In this document: positions 46,809 to 59,455 of the stretch, one piece after another
How the letters are laid out: the number at the start of each line of letters is the position of its first letter
How positions within the stretch are numbered: the first letter of the stretch is position 1
Source of the DNA: Prostheceraeus crozeri
Lineage: Eukaryota; Platyhelminthes; Polycladida; Euryleptidae
NCBI GenBank assembly: GCA_907163375.1
Contig: CAJQUW010003149.1
Span: 156,327 to 220,326 of the forward strand
Direction of reading: 5' to 3'
Length of the DNA: 64,000 nucleotides
The notes under the pieces: model-generated
What the model was told of the DNA's origin: nothing
The model's database searches: none
The model's input: only the letters and a program-made list of their open reading frames with translations
Position numbers and translations under genes: made by a program

Positions 46809-49014
46809 CATATGTAGTTTTTCAATTTCTCACTGAGACTTTATCAACAATTTGCTACCCGTTTGCTGTCAGTGTCCAGCAATGGAGTGGCATTCTCCTT
46901 TCCCAAGAATATTGCTGTCCGTGAAAAGTAAGGTTAAAAGTGCGCCTTTCATGTGAGAATGTTTTAGCAATATTCAGGATGCATGTGAAATTTGTAATTC
47001 CATTTACTCTTCAGAATAGATTCAGCATAGCTGACTTCGATGGAATTATCATGAACAACGATAATGTTCAAGTCCAATATTGATATCCAAGTCACTGAAG
47101 TCAATTTGATATGAAAATTCTATAAAGAAACGATGACGTTCGTAAAAAGTTTATTTTACCCTACTGTGAGGTATATTGAGTGAGTATACAAGGGATTGTT
47201 TTCTTAAATCGATTACTTCACTTATGAAAATTGAAAAGAAGTAGGCTACATCGCTTAAGCACATCTAGAGAATTGCCATGGCATGAAAATGGTGTGTAAC
47301 AAAATACGATTTGATAAACTTCATAAAATACATTGTAGATATGTTTAATTGAAGCAAAACTACACTCATTTTACCCTTCATTTCCCTAGAGATATTATTA
47401 TTTCATGCATAAAAGCGTTCATCACGCCACGCTGTGGCATCTCAGTTGAAACTTATTGTGCCCATTTAAATGAAGTACAGCCAAATGTTCCAAATGGAGT
47501 TCGAAAATCAGGTCGACTAAGACTCTCTGTGTAGACAAAACGCGTCAGGTAAATTTGATTTTTACTGAATCAATCTTTTAAAATGAATAAACAAGTTTGG
47601 GGGATAACTTTGCATTCATGATAGATGCTTACAAACCGTCATTGTGCGACAATATATTCATGAATGTCAAAAAATGTTGTAAGATTCTACGACTAATTTC
47701 AAAGTTTCATTCAGTTATGGACTCATGGGCTGAAAAGAAGTAATTTGCTTTTTATGTCTGATGATAATCAATTTAAATGAGTAAGCATATTGCATTAATT
47801 GCAATTATGTTGATTACTATGTATTTATATTGTTATACACAACCAAAAGGATTACGCCGCTTTTCTCGACAACACCTAGTAATATTTCAGTTTTGGAATC
47901 CTTGCATTTACTGATTCCAAACTAAATAAACTCTCCTAGAATTCACAAGTCTTGATATCTTAAAACTTCATTTTCATTTTGAGAATAGAACTTAGTAGAG
48001 TTTCAGTGAATTATAAATAAAGTCTTGTGCTGTCGAGCAAACCGACAACATCAACACAAATACGACTTCTTGTTCTGCTTATTGAACTTTTCAGATAAAT
48101 GTCAGCAATAATATCTTAAACAATCATCTAAGTTACCATTGAGGCCATTAATAGCTATCAAAGGTCAAAAGAAAATGCTGCTTCTGTTGCATTACATCTG
48201 ATCAATTTACAACAGCAGGAGTGATAGTTGACATTTTTCCATCCTCCAATGACCCTCGAACAGCTATTACTATCACAATAATAAAGCATAATGAATATGC
48301 TTTAAACTAAGTTTGCTGCCGCCATGTCGTAGATATTTAATACAGATCTTCAAGCGTACCTACAAAAATGTAGGACAAAGAAAGGCCATTTTTAACAAGT
48401 AATTCAGAAGGAAAAACGAAAATTGAAACTGATGGAAAATTGGTTTAGTTACTTCATGACCGCATGAAAAAATATCATACGATTTAGCTAATGAACATGA
48501 TTACAGTCATGAAATATTCAAAATGCTTTGATAATATTGATGCAGTTATCTGAGTAATTGAAAAAAATAACAGATGAAGACAACAAAGCATAGAAACACT
48601 CAATTAGGTAGATATACCATTAACAGGAGACATGAAGTAAATAACGACAAATTTTGCTCTCCAATCTGATATCAGAACACGGTTGAAAAAATTAGAAGCA
48701 ACCGATTAAAAGACTTCCAACAAATAAAAACTAAAGGAAGTGTTTCTTGATTTGATTTTGCTGCGGTTTCTTCAATTTCCTCAATGTGTTCCTGGCTCTT
48801 CACTTGTCTTTCGCAAGCAGAATACAACTTGCTGGAGGCAACTTCCCCGAAAATAATCACTGACAAATCTTCGACTTTTAAGGCATCGAGAATAAACCTG
48901 TTTATGTCCTCTCTATGCCTACAAAAGTTGGCACAGTCTAGCTTTCATAGGATTTAGAAACGAAATCATTTAATCGCTTAAGGCTGAGATTTAAATAATT
49001 TTTTCCTCACTCAC

Positions 49015-49140
49015 CGCATACAGATGTTTAGAATCGATCTCTTCGTCTGGGAATTTCTTCAATAACCGTGCTCTCGATTCAGCATCAGGACTAAGAGGCA
49101 TTCCATCGGCATCGACGTAAATTGGATCGATTCCTGCACC
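49015..49140 (-). CDS. ERICH3: ERICH3-like exon D
   Basis: This 126-nt exon (42 codons, phase 0) has an attacag acceptor and a GTGAGT donor, only 63 bp downstream of exon C. It encodes GAGIDPIYVDADGMPLSPD and then ESRARLLKKFPDEEIDSKHLYA. I see no specific counterpart in the human protein, but good splice sites, codon-like composition and phase agreement on both sides support it. Confidence 0.85.
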
Positions 49141-49203
49141 CTGTAATGAGGTGGATCATTGCAGGTAATGAATAAATTACCTCTGTGAGAGTCAGCAGCT
49201 TAC

Positions 49204-49332
49204 CTGATCGCTTACATCACCCTGACTGCCGTGAGCTTCACCACGTAGGCGATTAGGAGAACGCTTCGGACGTCGAACACGGCCAGACATGAGCGGCAGA
49301 ATATCCTCATCTCCTTTGCGATGTCTCTCAGC
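49204..49332 (-). CDS. ERICH3: ERICH3-like exon C
   Basis: This 129-nt exon (43 codons, phase 0 at both ends) has a ttgcag acceptor and a GTAAGC donor. It begins AERHRKGDEDILPLMSGRV and continues with basic residues (RRPKRSPNRLRGEAHGSQ). The start corresponds to the GEHTRR...NMPILSP stretch that directly follows the DMER helix in vertebrate ERICH3, so exon B to exon C is contiguous. The rest is low-complexity and basic, presumably disordered. Confidence 0.88.
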
Positions 49333-52300
49333 CTGCAAAACAAACATATCTGGGATGAAGCCTGCTGGTGAGGTGCCACCGTTCTCAGTAGAGAGATTAC
49401 TGACCATGCCCTTGTGAGGCTGGCCGGTGCCTGCTGAAGAGGCATCACCGCGCTCTCACTTGAAGGGACATTACCCCCAAACTTAATGAGACTGACCGCC
49501 TCGAGAAGAACCACTGCTCTCCCGAATAAGCCTTCGTGACCATAATATCATCAAACTTATTATTTTCAAAGGCTGCAACCCAACTTTAAATAAATGCAGG
49601 TTATCTTGCATTTATAGAACTAAGCATTTATAGATTAAATCATTATCAACCTATTGCTAAATACCGTTTACACTGTCCGTCTTAAACCATAGATAATTTC
49701 AACTCCATCAACTTTTTGCCATGCATTATCCGAAAATTCAAAGTTCAAACGGATGCCAAAGCATTCGTGGATATTCACCATTTGGTGATGGAACTTTTTA
49801 CGTCTTTGGTCGATGCATAAACTATTCTTCAAGTAAATTAGTCAATCCGTTCAGTTAAATTTGCAGACGAAGGACACAAACTTGAAAAATACGACAAGTA
49901 CTTCCTCAAAAGACTTTGCACTCATCTCTCATGCTAATTTACGAAATGTATCAAAATTTGCAGTTGCTTCATCTGATCCAAAATGCTTCATCCACAAGAA
50001 CATAGCGAAGATGAACATAAATCTCATCTTTATGAATATTACATTCAAACTGTCTCCACTCATGTTAATCTCTGACTCATTGTTAGAAGATGATTCGTAG
50101 CCAAGACAACATCTGTGTGAACCACAGCTTCAGTAAACATCTGATCCGAGGTGAGATCATCAGTATGAGATACGTGAAATGGTGAACAAGCTCAAATCTA
50201 TGTGATGTGAGAAGAAACAAGCGTCTGGCCGATGGCAAAAATGATATTTTGTACGGTCAATGGCTTCAAACAGCTTCTATGATAGACACCCGATGAACCC
50301 GGTGCATAAATCTCGAGAAAACTTTATTGTAAATTTATGTAGAAGTATTTATAGGGACGAAATAAAATTTAGGACATTTGGGACAAACCCATGTCTGTCC
50401 GATACATTGCTGTCACTAGAGGTACCATGTGCATCTACATTTACGATTTTTCGAATTATTCACTCATGAATGATAGATTAAGCAAGTAAATTATTTACAT
50501 AATTAATTTCCTTTTTCTTTAACTAATCATCGATTTGCCATAATGCTACAGTACTTACAGTGTTCCATATAAACTATAAATATAGCAGTTACTTCCCATT
50601 AAAGCAAAATCCATTCATTTAAACAAAGCAAATGACTAGATTCGGGTTTCTGCATATAACCATCATGCAAGAAATGAATGTGTGATCGAAGTATGCAGAG
50701 TCCTGCATTTGCCATTGGTACTTGTAGTAGTACCTTCCTCCGGATGAAAATTGTCTAATTAGGGACGATGTGACCCTTTATGGATCTCTAGGAAATTAAA
50801 CACAACCAAAGATGATTATGAAATATGCACATTATTTTATCTTTGAACACAACAGACTGTCGCAAATATGCAAACTGAGAGTTATCCAAAAATAGTAGCG
50901 TTCCAAAAAGCAAATTTATTAAGGAAAGTATTCTATGCATGAATTAATTGTTTCAATGGGAAAAAGAAACTTCAGCCGACCGTTTAACCCTACATAAATG
51001 TACTAGAAGGGTTGAACCGATCTTGAGCAGCAACGCTCTGTTCCTGCTTTTAACAATGATAATTAATATTCTTTATCAAAACTTTCGGGAAAAGGACGAG
51101 CCCATAAACCAAAGGTGTCTTCAACTGACTGACGGTGAAATGCAAAGAGATCAATATAAGAATGATCAAGAAGAACAACCTAGTAAAGATAATCTTCGAT
51201 TTCAATTTTCAAATACTACAGTTAGGTAGGAGATACACAGAATCAGCCATTAGTCATTTGAAAAGAAATGTTGCAATGTGCGACTTGCGGTACTCCTCTG
51301 TAGCTCCCACTTAACAATACGCATTGCATTAAACGCTTTGTCTATGAACAGCAATAGAAATCGAATTATTGCTTTCAAAGCATGCTAGATTTTCGGTATC
51401 CACAATATCGGATGGTATCGGACAATCGATGTCTATTAAAGTCAATTACCATGTGTTTGATTGCACATTTTGAATCCATCATTATATTTTACCAGATATT
51501 TGCCGACCTATTGAAATGTCACTATTGTCGCTAGCAAGTGATATGGAAAAAATGGAGGCTACTTCTGGACTACTCTATTTCAATGCACTGCACCACAAGA
51601 ATGCTGTAATACACACACTAGTAGCTTAAAATCAGTGCCGTCACTCCTTTTTTCCAATCAACAAATTTCTGCACAATGTAGCTAGTGCTAGCTGTATTCT
51701 GTTTATGAGTTGTTGCTTTCCAAACTATCGAAACGCAAGACATGTTTATTGCCGCATAGCTCGCAGTGCATCCACCATAATTGAACGAACTGTCTATGTT
51801 ATTTGAAACACGAGACGCGAGGCGTCGAGTGCCTTAAGTAACATAGACAGTGAGTTCAATTACAGGTGGAAGCAGGATAAGCAATGCGGTATTATATTTC
51901 CTGCATAATTTTGAGTTCTTGCACTAGTGTGGAGAACTGCAATAATATCTCAATGCATTCAATACATAGATTGTCGATGCAAGAGCCACTTTTTAATGCA
52001 CTGATAAAAATGCAAAGAACTGCAATATCATGCTGGAAATACAGGCTAAAATGCACTAATATTTCATCGATTTTCACCTTTACCTAACCGTGTACCAATG
52101 ACCGTACAATCTCGTAATGCCGTGAATGAGGAAAGTTTTACGACAAAGATTTCACCTCCTCCCCTTGAGATTCCGCCTCACAATTGTCCCAAGTTTGGGT
52201 TGTGTTGTGTCGACGAGGAACAAAATTCGGGGCACTATCAAAACGCAGCGGACCTGCTAGACCACATGCTAAGGCGTCGGGGGATATGAAAGGCAACGTC

Positions 52301-52446
52301 GACTCTAACTGCCCACTCCGACGACCTCGCTGCGGGAAGGTGATGCAAGATGAGATTACGCAATACTGAGGTCATGAACAAGCGTGGTGCGTCGGCATTA
52401 GGAATATCAGAACATTAATTATGAACAGATATTAAGAGGAACTCAC
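49333..52446 (-). other. Intron B-C
   Basis: 3.1 kb of AT-rich sequence. The only structure noticed is the inverted repeat at 51781-51859. Confidence 0.5.
51781..51859. repeat. Short inverted repeat, 21-bp arms
   Basis: TTGAACGAACTGTCTATGTTA at 51781 pairs with its complement at 51839-51859 at 19 of 21 positions. A GACGCGAGGCGTC core lies between, giving a compact MITE-like hairpin. Confidence 0.75.
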
Positions 52447-52644
52447 CCGGACTCTGCGAACTAACTCAATCTTGGCGATCTCCTCTAATTTGCGACGGAT
52501 TGTTACCTGCCTTGATCGCTCCATATCAAGAGTCTTATGGACAATTGCTTGAGCAAGAAGGTCTCTAACATTTCGTCGGTGATCCTTTCTTGAAGTATTG
52601 AGACGAAACACTGACTCTGGCACAACTTCTCCTTGACGTGTGAT
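52447..52644 (-). CDS. ERICH3: ERICH3-like exon B (helical DMER block)
   Basis: This 198-nt exon (66 codons, phase 0 at both ends) has a tttcag acceptor and a GTGAGT donor. It opens with ITRQGEVVPE and contains LLAQAIVHKTLDMERSRQ and RRKLEEIAKIELVRRVR. The matching part of vertebrate ERICH3 reads CLAQAIFHKVLDMERYHQ and KKKLETLARKERIQRF, so the orthologous block is unmistakable. The residues are mostly charged and probably form a long amphipathic helix. Confidence 0.93.
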
Positions 52645-53612
52645 CTGAAATGCATTACATTACTTTTAATGTAATAAAGTGGGAAATTTATGGTTACACA
52701 ACATAACAGTGGTAATGCACAAATGTGGAAATGCGCTAAATTCATATATTATATGACTTGTACTGATCTTTTCAGTAAAGAAAGAATTGCATTGTTTATC
52801 GCCTTTTTATATTCCAAATAGCGTAAAAAATTTGATTCTGAAGATGGTATACTCTACATATCAGCTGCTATATTTTAAGTAAATAGAGATAACTGGTGTA
52901 ACAAAAGATGGGCAAACAATATTTACAGTCAATACAGCAGTATGACAAAGATGAATGCAAACTTTATCAATTTTCATGACATGAAAACGACTGACATAGA
53001 TTATCACTTGTAATTACGTGCTGCAAGTACAGATAACATACAACTACAGTCATATTCTATATATTGTTGAATTAACTGTTTCGTAAAGTAATGGTCCTAG
53101 ATTCGCATGGTGCAGTTCCAGATGTGCTATTGCTCCTTCACAAATATTGACCTAAAATAATCGCTAAATTTATAACACAATTACGGTCACATCATTAAAA
53201 ATGGAGGCAGATATTTCACATTTTTGTAAGTGATCGTGATCGCACACATCAATCACAATTGTCTACATTTCTTTAAATCCAAACCATTACAGTTTTGAGT
53301 TTGAGCTCCTGTTATTGTAGACTTCCTGAACACATCTTCTACTGGCGGTAGGAGTTTTGGATTAAAATGGGAAAAAACAAATATTGATAAATTTTTAATA
53401 AAATATTTCAAAATAATATAAAAAAATAAATATAATTCAAATAATATAATTAAAAATTGATTCTTAAATGATTAAAAAACAAATATTGTAGTTGATGACT
53501 ACCACAAAACTTTGAAACAGGTAGTAAAAGCAGGGGATAAAAATTAGTAGATAATGTATATGTATAGTAAATGAAAATATTAATTCGATGAAGTTATTGT
53601 ACTTATACTTAC
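52645..53612 (-). other. Intron A-B, AT-rich tract
   Basis: It contains a very A/T-rich stretch at about 53380-53470. No gene or known repeat is seen. Confidence 0.5.
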
Positions 53613-53706
53613 CAATCCAGATTTGATCAAATGCTTCCGCATGCGAGTGTTGTTAAAATATCCAGCTAGATGATGATCGGTTAGGCTATTATAGCCAGCC
53701 AAAGGC
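53613..53706 (-). CDS. ERICH3: ERICH3-like exon A (conserved N-terminus)
   Basis: This 94-nt exon has an acceptor ending ttacag and a GTAAGT donor. It encodes PLAGYNSLTDHHLAGYF followed by NNTRMRKHLIKSGL, nearly the same as the opening of vertebrate ERICH3 (AYNSLMDKHLAGYFNNTRIRRHLLRSGL). It starts one base before a full codon, so a short upstream exon ending in phase 2 must carry the initiator ATG. I looked upstream to about 56 kb and did not find a convincing one. The exon ends on a codon boundary and joins exon B in phase. Confidence 0.93.
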
Positions 53707-56700
53707 CTGTAAGTTAGATGGAAAATGTACAGATGAGATGTAGCCTATTGAAAAAATAATGGAATAAATGCGTGCATTTTCATTAAATTACATGCATAGA
53801 CCTTCCCACTCTAGATGTATTTTTACAATGCTTTATTTTCTGTGATTTTTCTCAGCTTCAGCTTACGATAATCTCATATTCACATCACTAGTTAACTGAA
53901 TTCTTCGAACGGTGGTTAAGCAGAAGTCTTCCCTGGGCAGCTGATTATTTCATTGTGAACAAGAAAAGCAATACTTTACATGACATGACATTAGGACAGC
54001 AGTGCATGAACAGAATTCAACAAATAAGCAATCAGACACTTCATTACGAGAACATAGAAATACGCAACAAACAACAAGCAATAGAAGTCAGCATTCAACA
54101 CAGTAATATCCTCTAAATCTGTGAAGGTAGTATGCCATGATATGAAAAATGTCACAGGGCAATATTTTTTATCTTTGCCCTCCTGGCAGGCAAGATAAAT
54201 TTTCATAGAGACATTCGCATAATAGCATTGTTTATTAGGCAGTTGCCATAGATTTATAGGATAAGCTTTTCTATGAATCCAGCGGTCAAGAAAATCGAAG
54301 AAATCTTCGTCCGCTTCGCGGCCTCGGATTTCTACATTTTCCTGCCCTTCTGGCTTCATAGAATACCTATTATCAAAAATATCAATGGATAAATTCAATT
54401 TAATATTTCTTTCATGTCAGTATGACATAAAGTCAGGCATGATGCCTTTTATATGTAGCAAAACTTTGCTTAAACGGTGCCTGCGGTTCCGGTCACTAGT
54501 GAGACCGTCTTCAATGGCCCGCCTTGACGTGATTGTGTGAAATCGCATCATCAGTGATTGACTTGGTTATTAGGTTATTAGTAGATGCATTTTAATTCGC
54601 AACATAGACCTGCCATGAACATCCTGCACCGTGAGCAGATGCAATGACTTCTCCTTGCCCATTAAACGTCAAAACACTAGCTGCGATATTTTTCGTGTTG
54701 CTGAAAGTTCTCCTTAAAAAGTGCTTCACCCACTTCTACCACGGAGACTGCAGCGTACTCGGCAAAACCGTCTATCTGCGTGTAGAACCTTGTTGTTTCA
54801 TCCTTAATTAACGCAAATCTGGTATTTGCACAAATATACTTGAATTTCAATTGTTTTTCGTAATAGTTTTCCAGTGCTTTGCAATGACTGTTTACGTTAA
54901 CGGTTTTGCCTTTGCATTGATGATTTTCATTCTAAAAATATGCACTTCGCCGAGCATGCGCTTACATGTATAAGGCCAATTGCTATGAAGACCATCGTTT
55001 GACATGGCAGATGAAAATGTTGTGCACGCACAAATTACGCATAAAATTCATTACAACGCATTTAAACGAACATTTAAGAGCATAATGGTGAGAGCATTAT
55101 ACTCACATGTACAACCATCAACTATTACAGGCTTTAGCTATTTGACTATTCTCAAGATCTAGAAACTTTGACATAGATCGGTACCTAACTGAGCAGCTGA
55201 AATGACCCAACAGACAGCTGGCTCCCACTGTAGTCCTATTAACTTAAACAAAAGTGAAACTACTTTCTCTACCTGGGCTGCCACTCTAATAAAAAGATAA
55301 AACCCGGAAAGTCAAATCGGAATGAGCCCCCTAGATTACGCAGTCGTGGGCCCCCTCAAAGTAAGAAACGTACGATTATTCGATATCACACAACCCGGTA
55401 AGCTTTGAAAGCGTTAAAGCAGAAGTTGAGTCTGCTCTAAGAAAGATGTTTCTGAATCCTCCCAGCTAGCAAGTAAATGTATAAAATGATTACTGATGCT
55501 TATTCAATCATCAGCTTCAACAAGGTGCACTAGAATACATTACTCGAACAGCTACTATCTTCAGGAGAACCGTTTTCAAAGGTTAGACGGAGTGTGCTAC
55601 AAAGACCCCTCTACCCTCCCCCCCAATGCAAAATCAGCATGAAGCTATTGAACGATTGACGATTTCAGCTCGATATAAAGACTGCATATTATCGAATAAT
55701 CTACATATAGGCCTATGGATGATTTCACTTAATTGTTTCAAAGACAACTTTCTTCATTTCGCTCAAAAATTTTACATTCAAATTTATAATTCACTATTCT
55801 CGTGCAGTTTTGCCATTTTCTATTCATCGTGCCATGACGTCGCACGGTGCAAGATCCCGTCTTTGTTGTAAAGATTTTTCATGAAACCACTAGGAAATTG
55901 CCGTTCAGCTGTTCGACGTTTGGAAGACTGCTTCAGCAGAGCGGTCTGGTCACATCAAATATCTTCATACAAAATCCATGGTCAGCGCGGTCTATATGCT
56001 TGAGCAGGCATTTCTGTAAGCCATTTTCTTTGGGAGAGCCATTATTCTTTCGAGAAATCCAGAATGTGTGGTAAAATCTTCCTTTCTATGCTGTACGAAA
56101 TATACCGAATGTTATGACGGATAGGAATATCTTCATGCATGATGGAATACCAACGCACTACTACAGACCCATCGTAAATTATTTTAACAGCAGATCTCCT
56201 AAATCCAAGGATGAGAACGCGGTGTCAGAAAAAAATCCGGAAGATGTCTTCTAGTGAGCCCAAACGCTACCTTTTCTGGGGCCCATTTTCAGTTTTGATA
56301 TGATTACAAGTAATCCAAGATTCAATTTTAAATAGTTATGAATCTTTATGCGCCTACACACTATATACCATATGCTGCGACTAAAAAATACATTGACTTT
56401 TAATGAATTAAGGCCATAGATAATAATTAAATAGAGCTCAACCATTTTGAGGCAAAGTGCCGCAGACAAAACCTCCAGCCTTTTATGAGTGTAACTGGTA
56501 GAATTTTTGATGTTTTCAAACAAGAGTATGCTTTCAAACAAGATTATGACAGCTATTTGATAAAGATTGAGCCGTCATAGCACAAGTAAACGCAAAATCA
56601 ACACGAAAAGAAATCCTTATCACTTCTGCAGTTGTTTGCAAGATTTCAATTTTCGCTGGTGTCTTCGCCTAAATTTGGCCGCTTTTGCAACAAGTGATCA

Positions 56701-57470
56701 TACAAAATATGCTTTCGTCACTACCTTGTGTTCTCGAAACTATTCAGTAGATTTTTCTTTCACATTTTTCTAGCACGCTTCTTGAATGACACGTTTTGGA
56801 GAGCATCAAAGCGATCAGAACTCAATTCATAATAGACTCCGTAATTACGTCTTTTTCGTCAAGCATTCCCACCTAAATTTATTTCTTACTTCAAAACCTT
56901 GATTACTTGCGTTTCGTCCAGTTTCTTAGGATTGACAAAGGATCACTGACTTCCTTATAGAAGAATCTTCTGCTCAAGAGTCAAGCGGATTTTTAGAAAG
57001 GATCAGCTTTGAATTTGATCACCCTTAAAATTTTCAAGTCCCCTAACAATTTGCATAGCCCCGTTCACAATTTTAAAGAGATCTACATAATCTAAAAAGG
57101 CCGCACATGCTCTTATCTTGTAGGGTGCCGGTCTCTATCCTATAGACCCCTTACAATCTCAAAAGGCCCCCTCACTATCTTAAACGGGCCCCTCACGATC
57201 TAGAGTAGATTTTGGCCATCGTTGACTACCTGTGTGTGCATCATATAAAATATCTAGAATGCATGGAAACCAACGTATGTGATTGTCCAACCAAAGAATA
57301 CAGCCTAGGTCTGCGGTGGAGACGATCTCACACATTTTCAATATTCAGGTCATCTATTATTCAGTAATAATATTCAATTCATCAACATATTACGCATTCA
57401 GATGGATCATAATTGAATTTTAAGGACGCACACGCCGCTACTGGTTATTTACACGTAGACGAGAAAATCT
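53707..57470. other. Presumed 5' flank or first intron of the ERICH3-like gene
   Basis: The initiator exon and promoter should lie here or further right, but I could not identify an ATG-bearing exon with the required phase-2 donor. A 135-codon minus-strand frame at 53991-54398 is unassigned. A run of loosely repeated CCCCTCACAATCTTAAAAGG-like blocks occurs at 57040-57205. Confidence 0.45.
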
Positions 57471-57474
57471 GCGA

Positions 57475-59455
57475 TCTAGGGCGGTTTTTCATTGACCTAA
57501 AAAATTACGAATTTTGACTTTATTTTCAAGTAAATTTTTACCTAAAATTTTGACTTAAATGTAAAATTTTTACCCAATCTTTTTACCTAATTCAGTTTTG
57601 TTTAACCGAAGAAAACATCATTTCAGACTCACAAGAAAACGTTACATGCTTTAATTAAAGAAACACATTTTATTATTGAACCCACAAATACAAAGTTCTT
57701 CACGACAAGAAGGAATGCCTCTTAAACAACGAGTTAATTGTTACTGGCGTTGTAATTCATTATTGCATAGCATTTAATGTTTTGGGGAGAAAAGTTTCTG
57801 TTAAAACGCAAGAGATTTTCAACTGGGAAAAGCTTCGTTCGATCGCAGCTGTGGTTGATTGTGCACATAACAGAAGATTGTATTCAGTTGGTGAAATATC
57901 GTCACGTGCCAAGTTAACAATCTCCATGATATCATTCTTAGATAAACGCAAGTTTATATATGATTTGATTTCACAGGGATCAATTCCGAAATCCAGACTG
58001 TTTACGTCCTGTATTACCTAACGAATGTTGTAATGTCTGCATCGCTCCATTAGATGATGCAGAGGTCTATACGTTGCCACATCCACGAGTTGGTCAACAA
58101 TTACTGTGCTGGAAACTGCAGATTTTGCACGACTTACAAGTAATCCATCATCCTCGAAACTCAACACAATTTGTTTGACGTCGGAAAAGTGGTCTGCATA
58201 CCAAAAAGCCGCGTTTAACCATGTTCCCCACCTGGTTACGACCGGCTTTGGTGGACTTCCAATCGATGCAAAAAGAAGACGGCGATCACCATTTTTAACA
58301 GTGGCAGCCTTGATTGAGGAAATCAAACTGTCGACAGCCTCATACTTCGACTTCACAAGCAATGTACAGCTGTGCAACAGGTGCGCCATACACGTTACAT
58401 GAAATAATGATGGATACATAGACTTCAAAGTTTTGCCCGCAAGAGTCATATAACGAACTGCATCAGATAGCAGTAAAAGGAAATTATTGCGATGAACATT
58501 TAAATCTTTAGCAAATTATTATTAACAATTTATCAATAGCATGACACACTGTTTGATGATTGATGTTTCCTTCTAGCTGTCTACAGTCATATAGATAAGT
58601 AACTTCAGGCTTTTCTAGAATTCCGACAAGAATGTTCATAAACTTCCGACCAGAAATTTCCGTTTCGTCCACCATTATAAATATTTTTCTCCATTCACAT
58701 ATCGAAACAATTTCTGTTGTTCTAACTGAAAGAGTTTTGGCACATGTTGCCGACATGATGACTCAGATGGGCAATGATGACCCATAAAATCAAATAAATC
58801 TCGTATCGCTTGATGCTCCAATTTATGTAAAGGAATGTCAGCGGCTAAAAGCGCTGTTGTTACATGCTTAGCCAGATCAGGTTTGAAGTTCAAGGAGGTC
58901 TGACTTTCATGCTTTGATGAGGTGGGTACTGATGATGAAGAGTTAATTTTTTGTAAATTCGTCGCATGTTTGGCACTTTTACGATGACTGTCAATCATAA
59001 ACTGTTTCGCGTATTTCACCGGGCATTCACAAAGCACACAGAAAAGTTCATTCCTTGGTGTTACTTTAAATTCTTGAGGATATTGGCAAGTAATTCTTTT
59101 GCACTTGGATGCATCACTTTCAGCTGTCTTGGGCATTTCGAACAATCGAAGATAGTCAGTGTCAGTTAACAAAAAGATGTAGTTATGTGCGTTGAAATCC
59201 TTGCGAGAATATTTGGTGTCCCAATAGCTTAGCTTTTTGTTTTGATTGAAAAGAGTTCGGGAAACACAGATCTAAAAATAGCGCCTGGGAAGACGAGATC
59301 CTGAAAAATTTACTGTCTTATTTAAACTTTTTGACCTTATTTGACTACATTTGACCTTATTTTCACTCTATTGACTATATTGACTTCATTTGTTTATTTT
59401 AACCGTATTTTTACTTTACTGACCTTTTGACTTTATTGACCGCCCTAGAACTCTA
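57475..59455 (-). mobile_element. Decayed hAT-type transposon
   Basis: The ends are CTAGGGCGGT at about 57475 and the complementary ACCGCCCTAG at about 59441-59450. Just inside both ends are many copies of short motifs of the TTGACCTTATTTGAC and TTTTTACCTAA type, the subterminal repeats hAT transposases bind. Remnants of one transposase gene fill the interior on the minus strand. I did not find a clear 8-bp target duplication. Confidence 0.83.
57760..59172 (-). pseudogene. hAT transposase remnant, CGBP1-like
   Basis: It starts at about 59139 with MPKTAESDASKCKRITCQYP, then FCVLCECPVKYAKQFMIDSH and RKSAKHATNLQK, a zinc-finger (BED-like) opening similar to CGG-repeat-binding protein 1 and related hAT transposases. 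Broken frames follow: IMVDETEISGRKFMNILVG, HVTCMAHLLHSC, PPKPVVTRWGTWLNAAFWY. It ends with the hAT dimerisation signature TTAAIERSFSQLKI at about 57850. At least three frame breaks or stops make it a pseudogene. Confidence 0.87.

Larger units (their letters stand above)
88..53706 (-). other. ERICH3: ERICH3-like gene with C-terminal PLAT domain (gene span, 18 exons resolved)
   Basis: Gene-level entry; exons are listed separately. Reading down the minus strand, 18 exons have good acceptor and donor sites, and their phases agree at every one of 17 junctions, leaving about 1,497 codons with no stop. The first ten exons resemble vertebrate ERICH3 in order: an N-terminal block containing LAGYFNNTR, a helical DMER block, and DUF4590 split over two exons. 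A long Glu/Asp-rich region follows, as in ERICH3. ERICH3 is known as a protein of cilia and vesicle transport with no known enzymatic activity. The visible 3' end is a PLAT domain, which I do not recall in the human protein. The initiator exon is not resolved; the first exon needs two upstream bases to complete its first codon. The 3' end lies beyond the left edge. Identification as ERICH3 is near certain; transcript continuity into the PLAT exon is inferred from phase only. Confidence 0.9.

Noticed and set aside
48672..48866. 64-codon minus frame with an acidic, exon-like stretch (EEIEETAAKSNQE)
   Set aside because: Its possible acceptor would enter in the wrong phase relative to exon D, and exons D and E already join in phase; it could at most be an alternative exon.
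53991..54398. 135-codon minus frame just upstream of exon A
   Set aside because: No recognisable domain and no donor giving phase 2 into exon A; cannot be assigned.
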